Positions 46,501-53,663 of a stretch of DNA of 64,000 nucleotides are shown here, piece after piece. The position numbers and the translations under genes were made by a program. The DNA lies in the NCBI RefSeq assembly GCF_009928425.1, contig NZ_JAABNS010000001.1:3038001-3102000 (forward strand), in the 5' to 3' direction. Within the stretch, counting starts at the first letter, position 1, and every line of letters starts with the position of its first letter. This DNA comes from Pseudarthrobacter sp. ATCC 49987. Lineage in GTDB: Bacteria > Actinomycetota > Actinomycetes > Actinomycetales > Micrococcaceae. The notes beneath the pieces are model-generated. The model saw only the letters and a program-made list of their open reading frames with translations. It was not told where the DNA came from and ran no database searches.

Positions 46501-48347
46501 TCTTCACGTCCAACAACGAGCGTGTCGTCGCCCAGAATGCACTGGACATCCGGGTCATTATCGGCAACCCGCCTTACTCGGTCGGCCAAACAAGCGAGAA
46601 CGACGACAACGCCAATCTGAAGTACCCGACACTCGATGCATCAATCAGGTCGAGTTACGTCCGCCGGTCGTCGGGAGCGAGCCCGCGGTCTCTATACGAC
46701 TCCTACGTCCGCTCCATAAGATGGGCCTCCGACAGGATTCTCAAGTCAGAGCACGGGGGCGTGGTCTGTTTTGTCTCCAATGGCGGCTACATCGATTCAA
46801 ATTCAGCTGATGGGCTTCGCAAGACTCTCGTCGACGAGTTCCACGAGATCTACGTCTACAACCTACGAGGAAATCAACGCACGGCCGGGGAGGAGAGCCG
46901 CAAGGAGGGCGGCAAGATTTTCGACTCCGGCAGCCGGGCAACTGTGGCCGTCGTGATGCTCGTGAAACGCCCCGGCCCGGTCACAAAAGGTGTGCTGAAC
47001 TATCGGGACATCGGCGACTTCCTGAGCCGCAAGGAGAAGCTCGAGATTGTCGACGAGGCAGAGCTCGGGACAATTCCGTGGACCCAAATCAGTCCTAACG
47101 CCAACGGCGACTGGATCAATCAACGGACGAACGAGTTCGAGGATTTCGCACCTCTGGCTCGAACTGCCCGTGGCAACCAAAGCGGGACCCCCATTTTCGA
47201 ACGGACCTCCCTCGGGCTAACAACGAATAGGGATGTCTGGATTTACGGCTCGAGCCAAACGGAGCTGACAGGCAACATTAATAGAATGGCCACCAGCTTC
47301 AACGATCTGGTCGCAAGCGGGATTAAGGATCATGCTCACCTGGAGACTTCGAAAATCAGTTGGAGCGTAAACCTCAAGAAACGCCTGACCAGCGGGGTCC
47401 CGCTGGATCTCCGAAATCCGGACGTTCGAGTAGCCGCTTACCGTCCATTCAACAAGCAGTGGGCAATCCTTGAGCGTGACATCATTGAACGCCCCCGGAG
47501 TATTCCGGAGCTCTTTCCTAGTCCATCGGCGACGAATCTCGGTTTCTACATCACCTCGCCAGCATCGCACTATCCGACTTTCGAGGCTCTAATGGTCGAC
47601 GGGATTCCGGATCTGCACATGTTGGACACCGGCCAGTTCTTCCCTCGCTACACGTACTCGGCGCAGGCAACGGGGACGCTATTCGACTCACCCGACGGAG
47701 AGATGCAGCGGGTGGACAACATCACCGACGCAGCTCTTGCCGGCTATTGTTCAGCCTACGGTCCTGAGGTGACCAAAGACGACGTCTTTTACTATGTCTA
47801 TGGTCTACTGCATTCCCTCGAGTACCGGGCACGTTTCGCGGCGGACCTCAAGAGAACTCTTCCGCGCGTCCCCAAGGTCCCCGGCATGGAAAGGTTCCGC
47901 GCCTTCAGCCAAGCAGGGCGGGAGCTCTCCATCTTGCACATCGGCTACGAGTCGGTGGACCCATATCCGCTCAAGGAGATACAGACCGGGCTGGTGCCAT
48001 CCGCCGAAGAGTACGCCAAATATGCGGTGACGAAAATGAGATACGCCGGCAAAGCCGGCGCTTGGGACAAGTCTCGAATCCTCTACAACTCCTACATCTC
48101 CCTTGCGGGCATTCCAGAGGACGCACAACGGTACAAACTCGGTTCGCGCTCCGCGGTGGACTGGATTGTGGAGCGGTACCAAGTGAAGAAAGACAAGGCC
48201 TCCGGGATTGTCAATGACCCTAATGGCTGGTCACGCGAACATAGCCAGCCCCGCTACATCATCGACCTGATCGGCCGGATCGTCACTGTCAGCCTGGAGA
48301 CAAACCGAATCGTCGACTCCCTGCCGAGCCTCGGTTTGGACAAGTAG
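43506..48347 (+). CDS. Type ISP restriction-modification enzyme (nuclease-helicase-methyltransferase)
   Basis: A 1613-residue single-chain enzyme. Domains in order: Mrr-like nuclease (Glu28, Asp66, QCK at 81-83); SF2 translocase with Walker A ACGTGKT (195-201) and DEAH (321-324); a helical coupler; gamma-class N6-adenine methyltransferase with VLDPFSGTGTF near 900 and NPPY near 1022; and a C-terminal target-recognition region. This is the LlaGI/LlaBIII layout: one protein methylates its asymmetric site and, when two unmodified sites are met head-on, translocates and cuts. No separate specificity subunit is needed and none is seen. All catalytic motifs look intact. The recognition site cannot be predicted. 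Confidence 0.93.
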   Translation: MGSTTFEDVLDRLYFKAIDQKDKGTSFERLIRRYLQLEPKYADQFSDVWMWNEWPGRNGKVDTGIDLVARDRYTGELTAIQCKFFDPTLTLQKGQIDSFFTAAGKTDFSYGMVVSTTDKWSKHAEDALEGQSKEMTRLRLKDLAESTIDWSEFDVDQPEKMRQLDRKAPRKYQREAIDDVAAGFKAGDRGKLIMACGTGKTYTSLKIVEEQVPVGGSVLFLVPSIALLQQTLNEWTAQATVPLRPLAVCSDTKVGRREHEDVSVHDLAFPATTDPVKLLNRARISTGQEAVTVVFSTYQSIDVIAQAQKDGLGDFDLILCDEAHRTTGITEADHDDSTFVRVHDNSYIKAAKRLYMTATPRIYVQDSKAKAAEDNVAVYSMDDEAVYGPEFHHLGFGKAVEMGHLADYKVLVLAVDEEAVSRSFQGLFEENGDLKLDDAARIVGCWNGLSKRGVNGQRLDVADASPMRRAVAFARNIKESKKLAAEFELIGRQLLVNSTDGQAKTEETVSTARADSALRLEAGHVDGTFNVLERSAKLDWLKEPTDGNVCRILSNARCLSEGVDVPTLDAVLFLNPRNSQVDVVQSVGRVMRKAEGKEYGYIILPIAVPASQDPETALNDNKKYKVVWDVLQALRAHDDRFEAMINKLDLNRNANDVIDVITVADPFNNDIEPGTGGSADSDGPSQDTLFHLAGADAWRNAIFARMVRKVGDRRYWESWAADVKEIADRHVVRIRTILDGPDPRAREEFAVFLEGLRGNLNDGITDSDAIDMLSQHLITKPVFEALFDGYSFAAHNPVSQVMDSMIAVLEQYNLDSEVQNLEDFYRSVRIRAEGVTNAEGKQRIITELYEKFFKLAFPRAAESLGIVYTPVEVVDFIIRAVDDVLAKDFDTSLSAPGVHVLDPFSGTGTFTVRLLQSGRIKPEDLLRKYTAELHANEILLMAYYIAAINIEATLHGLLEEQAAERGEDPDTVEYVPFDGVVLTDTFQMTEDGDTLDEHVFTSNNERVVAQNALDIRVIIGNPPYSVGQTSENDDNANLKYPTLDASIRSSYVRRSSGASPRSLYDSYVRSIRWASDRILKSEHGGVVCFVSNGGYIDSNSADGLRKTLVDEFHEIYVYNLRGNQRTAGEESRKEGGKIFDSGSRATVAVVMLVKRPGPVTKGVLNYRDIGDFLSRKEKLEIVDEAELGTIPWTQISPNANGDWINQRTNEFEDFAPLARTARGNQSGTPIFERTSLGLTTNRDVWIYGSSQTELTGNINRMATSFNDLVASGIKDHAHLETSKISWSVNLKKRLTSGVPLDLRNPDVRVAAYRPFNKQWAILERDIIERPRSIPELFPSPSATNLGFYITSPASHYPTFEALMVDGIPDLHMLDTGQFFPRYTYSAQATGTLFDSPDGEMQRVDNITDAALAGYCSAYGPEVTKDDVFYYVYGLLHSLEYRARFAADLKRTLPRVPKVPGMERFRAFSQAGRELSILHIGYESVDPYPLKEIQTGLVPSAEEYAKYAVTKMRYAGKAGAWDKSRILYNSYISLAGIPEDAQRYKLGSRSAVDWIVERYQVKKDKASGIVNDPNGWSREHSQPRYIIDLIGRIVTVSLETNRIVDSLPSLGLDK

Positions 48348-48379
48348 CAAACAGGCCGGTCCGTGAAGGCGCCGGGACC

Positions 48380-48634
48380 TTAGAGCAGTTTCATCTTCGT
48401 CCAAGTGTCGGGATCAACAGCCTCGATGCCCTCAAGGAAGAACGCCCGGTCCGGCCCGAGGATTTCGCCAATGGATTCTGCGAGTCGATCGAGGTGCCAC
48501 AGCGACAGAGTTCGTCCTGGACCAGCTTCCAGAACGATCACGGAGCAACCGTCTGTCTCGTAATGCCAGACGTTGTTCCACGCGAGTCGGGCCGCGACTG
48601 CCCTAATGCGGCTCCCCTCCATGTCACTTAGCAT
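48380..48634 (-). CDS. Hypothetical protein coupled to serine recombinase
   Basis: An 84-residue protein starting at the ATG at 48634 (MLSDMEGSRIRAVAARLAWN) with AGGAG 5 nt upstream. It overlaps the recombinase end by 11 nt. I recognise no family. It contains NVWHYETDGCSVIVLEAGPG and a DPDTWTKMKLL end. It may be translated together with the recombinase. Confidence 0.6.
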   Translation of the reverse strand: MLSDMEGSRIRAVAARLAWNNVWHYETDGCSVIVLEAGPGRTLSLWHLDRLAESIGEILGPDRAFFLEGIEAVDPDTWTKMKLL

Positions 48635-49241
48635 CCTGCTCCTGGGTACGTTCCAGTCCTGTGGCTGCCTCTCCATCGCGACAACGCACGGCTCTCTCCC
48701 TCGCCCTGTAGACCGTCCCGCGCGAGACTGAAAAGAGTTCGGCGAGCTCAGCGACGGAATGTTCGCCGGCGTCGCTCAGGCGCATTAAATGCTCCTCCTG
48801 TTTGAGGCTCAGCTTGGGCTTCTTACCGCGAAGTTTTCCTTTGGCCTTTGCAATTTGCATCCCCTGGCGCGTTCTGGAGCGGAGGAGGTCCGCCTCGAAT
48901 TCCGCGATCATCGATAGGCAGGTGTAGAGAAGACGGGACATAGGGTCTTGAGGGTCGTGAACGGAGGTTCCCAGTTGAAGACTCACACCCATGGCGGTCA
49001 ACTCCTCCAGTATGTTCCGCGCGTCCGGCAGTGAACGGGCAAGTCTGTCCAGCTTTGCGACGACGAGCACGTCCCCCTCTCTGACGGCAGCCAGTGCCTC
49101 CCGAAGACCTGGACGGTCCCTATTAGTTCCGGTCAGCCCGTGGTCAACATATACCCGGGTCGCGCCAAGTTCCTGCAGTTGCTGACGTTGTGCAGCAAGG
49201 TCCTGCTCCGCGGTACTGCACCGGGCGTATCCGATCTTCAA
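48624..49241 (-). CDS. Serine recombinase, resolvase/invertase family
   Basis: A 205-residue small serine recombinase: catalytic Ser9 in GYARCSTAEQDL, the VAKLDRLARSLPD block with its arginines, the long E-helix, and a C-terminal Hin-like helix-turn-helix (SVAELAELFSVSRGTVYRAR). Such enzymes resolve cointegrates or invert segments. It starts with TTG at 49241, AAGGAGA 5 nt upstream. Two CTTACGGACGC repeats lie just upstream (49299, 49360) and may be part of its site. It may be a second recombination module captured by the element. Confidence 0.93.
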   Translation of the reverse strand: MKIGYARCSTAEQDLAAQRQQLQELGATRVYVDHGLTGTNRDRPGLREALAAVREGDVLVVAKLDRLARSLPDARNILEELTAMGVSLQLGTSVHDPQDPMSRLLYTCLSMIAEFEADLLRSRTRQGMQIAKAKGKLRGKKPKLSLKQEEHLMRLSDAGEHSVAELAELFSVSRGTVYRARERAVRCRDGEAATGLERTQEQDAK

Positions 49242-49430
49242 TTTTGTCTCCTTCGTGTTCGTTTAGCCCCCGCTCACCGGACGGTTCACCGGGCGGGTCT
49301 TACGGACGCACATATTCCGGATCTCAGCGGGCCGGGCCGGTGTACCGGTGGCCGATCCCCTTACGGACGCCCGTCGCGGCCTGTTCGGCGTCCGCTTCCC
49401 ACCCGTGGTTTCCTGCTCCGAGGAAGGCTG

Positions 49431-49898
49431 CTATACCTGCGCGGCGAGGTTCTTCAACAGCTGCCCTCGCCACTTGGGGTCCGTGAGAAGGAATGCGTGT
49501 GCCACGAAGATAGCGTCGACCGTTTTCGATTGCGCCAGGGAGATATGCTCCAGCTCCTCGATAAAGTCGACGAGCAGGCCTTTGGCAGCATCCTCGTCCT
49601 CATCCGGGTAAACGGCGGCGCAGAACTGGGAAGTCCAGAGGGTGGCCGCCGCCAGAGATTCGGTGCGGGCCGCGACATCACTGAAGAGGTAGCCGTCATC
49701 GCGCCAAGCCAACAGAATGTTTTGGTGATCAGCAACCCAGCCGGCCGGGTAGACCAGATTTGTAAGCCGGAGGGCTAGAGCCCCGAGATAAAGAACATCT
49801 TCAAGCATGTCGGGGATGACGCCGCCATATGGAGAACTGTCAATCCCTTCGGCCGCCCGGGCGATTGCTCCCGGATGATATTCGTACTGCTCGTACAT
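49431..49898 (-). CDS. Hypothetical protein
   Basis: A 155-residue protein with a well-placed GAGGAGA before the ATG at 49898. It is acidic and helical (MLEDVLYLGALALRLTNLVY; FIEELEHISLAQSKTVDAIF) with no TM segment or signal. I do not recognise it. A perfect hairpin lies 90 nt upstream of its start. Confidence 0.65.
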   Translation of the reverse strand: MYEQYEYHPGAIARAAEGIDSSPYGGVIPDMLEDVLYLGALALRLTNLVYPAGWVADHQNILLAWRDDGYLFSDVAARTESLAAATLWTSQFCAAVYPDEDEDAAKGLLVDFIEELEHISLAQSKTVDAIFVAHAFLLTDPKWRGQLLKNLAAQV

Positions 49899-49987
49899 GG
49901 TTCTCCTCGATCTCGGCTGATCCTCTGCAACTCATGTGTGCGGACCGTTGAAGAAGTCCCGTCGCGAGGCGAGGGAACGGAGACAGG

Positions 49988-50036
49988 CCTGCACCTCTTC
50001 TTCAGGCGCCGAAGGCGCCTGAAGAAGAGGTGCAGG
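49988..50036. repeat. Perfect hairpin with 23-bp arms and 3-nt loop
   Basis: Arms 49988-50010 and 50014-50036 are exactly complementary, with a GAA loop. The arm begins CCTGCACCTCTTC and ends GGCGCC. It is not followed by a T run and lies upstream of the divergent gene at 49898. It could be a terminator, a recombination or replication site, or a structured RNA. The rest of 49899-50286 contains no gene I can support. Confidence 0.7.
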
Positions 50037-50286
50037 GTTCAGAGTCCACTACAACAGGGCCGAGACCACGTCGTGTTGCTTGGTGAAACGTAGGGTTCCG
50101 ACGCGTCTCCACCGGCAGCGGACACCGACAACGCGCCTGAGGACGAGCGGGCCACCACATGACTCATTACTCCGGCCGACTCGGGAAAGCCGGCTCCTCA
50201 GATCCGCGGGCGGAGATCCTTGGAGCTGCAAACTAAGGCTCGCGTTCCGGCTGCTGTCTTTCACGCAGGGCACCGACGAGGCCTAG

Positions 50287-51690
50287 TACTACAGTCGCGT
50301 TTAATTTTGGCCGTATCGGCGGTTTAACCGGACTTTCCGCTCGCGGCCTGTTAATCGTTGGTGGTGAGTGATGATATTTGTGTGGCGGACGTAGAAGAGT
50401 GGGCCGATGGTCTGGAAGAAATCGGCGATCTGATTGGGCGGCGGTTTGTCCGGTCGGAACCGCGGCGGAACGCTGTGGGGTATGTGCGAGGGCTGCTTTC
50501 GGATGAGGAACGCAAGAATTCCTGGACGCTGTCCGAACGCGCCGGGCACGGCACCCCGGATGGCATGCAACGCCTGCTCTCGACCACCGACTGGGACCCG
50601 GATGCCGTGCGGGATGACCTGTTCACCTACGTCAACCGCCACCTGGGCGATCCCGACGGGATCCTGATCATTGACGAGACTGGATTCCTCAAGAAGGGCG
50701 CCGCCTCAGCCGGGGTCGCACGCCAGTATTCGGGCACCGCCGGGCGCGTGGAGAACTGCCAGATCGGGGTGTTCCTGACGTACTCCGCCCCGGCCGGGCG
50801 CACCCTGCTGGACCGGGAACTCTACCTGCCCAAAGCCTGGGCCGATGACCGGGAAAGATGCACCCGGGCCGGGATCCCCAAAACCCGGGAATTCGCCACG
50901 AAACCGGCACTGGCAGCGGACATGATCGACCGCGCCCTGGATGCCGGGATCCTTGCCCGCTGGGCCACCGGGGACGCGGTCTATGGGCAGCACACGGGGC
51001 TGCGCCGCCGTCTGGAAGCCAGGGGGTTGCACTACGTGCTGGCGGTTCCCATGAACCAGAACGTCATCGCCCCCACAGTCGGGATCGGCGAGCAATGGCG
51101 CGCGGATAAACTCATCGCCTCGCTGCGCACCAATGCCTGGCGGACCAGGACCGCCGGCGCCGGGACCAAGGGCGACCGCCGGTATTCCTGGGCACGAACC
51201 CGCATCAACGGACCCGCCGAAACAGGGGAACACTGGCTACTGGCCCGCCGCTCCCTGAAAGACCCCTCCGATCTGGCTTACTACATCTGCCATGGCCCGA
51301 ACCGCGTCTCGCTGGCCGAGCTGGTGCGGATCGCCGGCGCCCGCTGGGCCATCGAGGAAACCTTCCAAACTTCCAAAGGAGAAACCGGACTGGACCACTA
51401 CCAAGTGCGCCAATACACCGGCTGGTACCGCCACATCACCCTCTCCATGTTCGCCCAGGCCTTCCTGACCGTGGTCCGCTCCAAAAAAGGGGCCCTGCCG
51501 CCGAAACCGCGGAACTGATCCGGCTCTCACTGCCTGAAATCAGGCGCCTGCTGGTCCGAATGGTCTGGCACCGGACCACCGCCCCCGAACAAGTCCTGGA
51601 ACACTCAACCTGGCGACGAAAACACCAACACCGCGCACGACATAGTCATTACAAAGCCCGCGGACACACCCCATAAACGCGACTGTAGTA
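50287..51690 (+). mobile_element. IS701-family insertion sequence, 1404 bp
   Basis: Perfect 17-bp terminal inverted repeats (TACTACAGTCGCGTTTA and complement) flank one transposase region, and the insertion is bracketed by a 4-bp CTAG duplication (50283-50286 and 51691-51694). CTAG-type target duplication is typical of IS701. It inserted in a non-coding part of the element. Intact ends and target repeat imply a recent insertion. Confidence 0.9.
50358..51676 (+). pseudogene. IS701-family transposase with a -1 frameshift
   Basis: DDE transposase: LIIDETGFLKKG (Asp106), WATGDAVYGQ and the IEETFQTSKGETGLD glutamate block are present in the first frame, which stops at 51518. The expected C-terminus (ETAELIRLSLPEIRRLLVRM onward, ending GHTP) continues in the -1 frame to TAA at 51676. 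The shift falls after TCC-AAA-AAA-GGGG near 51480, a homopolymer run. This is either decay by one indel, slippage that allows both products, or a sequencing error. The start is TTG at 50358 (VVSDDICVADVEEW). Confidence 0.8.
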
Positions 51691-51737
51691 CTAGGCAGCG
51701 AACGAATCATCTGAGGACCGTCTGGCTGCACATCAAC

Positions 51738-51771
51738 GCCGGCGTAGACGCTGCAGCTCGTCTACGCCGGC
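51738..51771. terminator. Hairpin after the IS, possible terminator
   Basis: Perfect 13-bp arms (GCCGGCGTAGACG and complement) with an 8-nt CTGCAGCT loop. No clear T run. It separates the IS region from the replication genes. The remaining 51772-52112 stretch has no gene I can support. Confidence 0.55.
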
Positions 51772-52112
51772 TACCCAGGTCTCCCTCGGTGCGTAGATAA
51801 AAATGCGGACGACATTCCCAGTCATTCCGGGGTGATTTCGAGGCTGAGGGGTCGGGTCTACCTGTCTACTCGAATTTGAGAGTCATTCAAATATTTTCTA
51901 GTCCTGCCCCTGACAAGCAGGCGGGGATGCTCGGGGTAGATCTCGTAGACGGCCGAACGCCTCGGCCACAAGGCACCCACGCATCCCCGCGCCCCGGACG
52001 CGTCCGGCCTTTCCCGGGAAGAGAGCTGTCATTCTTCGTGCCTAGTCTCGCGTTTGCCGGGACCGACCCGGACCATGACCGGGGTCTCCACCCCAAAAAT
52101 GACATCGGCGAT

Positions 52113-52139
52113 TTTTTGCGCGGGGCACCCCTTCTATAG
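52113..52139 (+). promoter_or_regulatory. FLRGAPLL leader element upstream of primase gene
   Basis: Codons for Phe-Leu-Arg-Gly-Ala-Pro-Leu-Leu then TAG, ending 39 nt before the primase start. The same peptide is encoded before the helicase gene with only synonymous changes (GGG/GGC, GCA/GCG, CTA/CTG). It looks like a translated leader, but no certain start codon is visible; TTG within the motif is possible. Confidence 0.5.
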
Positions 52140-52178
52140 GCGACAACAACTCTGGCATCGACAGAAAGAGGTATCCTC

Positions 52179-53336
52179 GTGGACCTCGCCGCCTGGCACC
52201 AACAGTACGAAACGCTCTATGGAGCCCACATCGCCGCCGGCCACTACCAGGACGCTCTTCTGGGCATCAGCGTCCCGGGCAACTGGGCCGGGTTCAAGAT
52301 CCCGCTCCTCGACACCGTTGCCATCGATAAGAAACTGATACAGCTGGATCGGGCCGGCAAGGACATTTATTTCCGGGTCGTCCCGCTGAAGGCCGGGGTT
52401 TACGGTCAGGGCGAACGGGCGGGCGCCGACCGCAACGATCTGATGCCCGCCGCGTGGGGTGACGGAGACACCCGGGACGGCGAACACAAACCGTTCCGTG
52501 GCGAATTCAAAGGCTTTCCGCACCCCACCACCGACCAAGTGCTGGACATGTACGAGGCCGTACTGCCTGTCTCGATGGCCAACGGTTCAGGAGGAGGCGT
52601 GCACGCGTACTGGCTCCATGCCATGCCGCTCGAGAACGCGGCCGGGAACAACGCGTCGATGAACATCCTCAGGCGGATCGATTACGCCATGAAGCAGGCG
52701 GCAAAGGAACGGGGCTTCGGTTTGGACACCGGCATCACCTCCGATCCTGCCCGCATCCTTCGGGTTGCCGGCTCCATGAACTACAAGCGCAGAAACGACC
52801 CGCGACACGTCACCGTGCTCACCAACAACACGGGCATCCTCTACACATTCGAGCAGTTGGACTCGATTCTGCCGCACATACCCAGGATCGAACCAAAACG
52901 CTCCATCGCCACCGCACCGAAACGCACAGACCGGAAACAGATCAATTCCTGGTCAGCGCAGGTTCCCGTCTCCTTCCTCATGGAGGAGGTCTGGGGCATG
53001 ACCACCGCAGACGGCGACGCTGACACCACCGAATACCGCCGGTGGGTCTACCCGCGCGAAGACGGCACCGCATCCGAAAGCGACAAGCATGCCAAAACGT
53101 TCCTCTCCGAACGCGGCGTCGAGTACGTGGTCGCCTACGGCGGCCGCATCCAGGACGAATGGGGCATCAACGACTTCCGCACCGCGCTGACCTCCTGGGA
53201 CCTGCTGCTGACCTGTCTCGGCGGAAACATGCCGCTAGCCCGCTTCATGGCCAAAGAATTCCCCGAGCCCTCCCAGGACCTCGTCGACAACCTCATATCC
53301 GCCAACGAAGCGCGCCACGGTATCACCGCCGGCTGA
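52179..53336 (+). CDS. Primase-polymerase (RepB/prim-pol-like) replication protein
   Basis: A 385-residue protein resembling archaeo-eukaryotic-type primase-polymerases of plasmids and phages. It has GSGGGVHAYWLHAMPL (about 137-152) and TSDPARILRVAGSMNYKRR (about 186-204), the nucleotide-binding and active-site motifs of that group. Position next to a D5 helicase supports a priming role in element replication. The start is GTG at 52179 with AAAGAGG upstream. The C-terminal third (FRTALTSWDLLLTCLGGNMP) resembles the accessory domain seen before such helicases. A leader element precedes it. Confidence 0.82.
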   Translation: MDLAAWHQQYETLYGAHIAAGHYQDALLGISVPGNWAGFKIPLLDTVAIDKKLIQLDRAGKDIYFRVVPLKAGVYGQGERAGADRNDLMPAAWGDGDTRDGEHKPFRGEFKGFPHPTTDQVLDMYEAVLPVSMANGSGGGVHAYWLHAMPLENAAGNNASMNILRRIDYAMKQAAKERGFGLDTGITSDPARILRVAGSMNYKRRNDPRHVTVLTNNTGILYTFEQLDSILPHIPRIEPKRSIATAPKRTDRKQINSWSAQVPVSFLMEEVWGMTTADGDADTTEYRRWVYPREDGTASESDKHAKTFLSERGVEYVVAYGGRIQDEWGINDFRTALTSWDLLLTCLGGNMPLARFMAKEFPEPSQDLVDNLISANEARHGITAG

Positions 53337-53377
53337 CCGAACACTGTCTAAAAAAACTCGCAACAAATATTTCACCG

Positions 53378-53425
53378 TTTTTGCGCGGCGCGCCCCTTCT
53401 GTCTGTAGCAGGAAAAAATAACTGA
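53378..53425 (+). promoter_or_regulatory. Second FLRGAPLL leader element upstream of helicase gene
   Basis: The same eight-residue peptide is encoded at 53378-53401 and continues SVAGKNN to TGA at 53425. About 37 nt later lies a GAAAGG-preceded GTC/ATC in the helicase frame, a spacing like that of the first leader to its GTG. An ATT at 53369 is the nearest possible start. Confidence 0.5.
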
Positions 53426-53663
53426 CCGCCCCGGCCCCAGGGCCACGTCTGAAAGGCAACACGTCATCGACGCCCCACCCCCTACACCGCTGGAATACAC
53501 ACCCCGCCACGTCGGGCCCGGCCTCCTTCAACTCGGGCCGCTCCTGGCACCCACCCCTCCCACAGCCCTGCCGGCCCTCGCCACAACCAGTGGCCCCGCC
53601 CAACCTTGCGCGGCATCGTTCTATGGCAAGGTCCCCGACCCGTCCCGCATTCTGTTCGCGGCC

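Noticed and set aside
43506..48347. BREX or DISARM locus
   Set aside because: No PglZ, BrxC-like or DrmA/B genes are nearby; the single chain with nuclease, helicase and methyltransferase fits type ISP.
49140..49778. 212-codon plus-strand frame over the recombinase upstream region
   Set aside because: It overlaps two minus-strand genes with good ribosome sites and is Arg/Gly/Leu-rich without motifs.
51470..51520. Programmed -1 frameshift in the transposase of the IS3 type (A AAA AAG)
   Set aside because: The zero frame reads AAA-AAA-GGG, which does not fit the X XXY YYZ pattern well. A simple indel or transcript slippage is equally likely, so no programmed shift is claimed.
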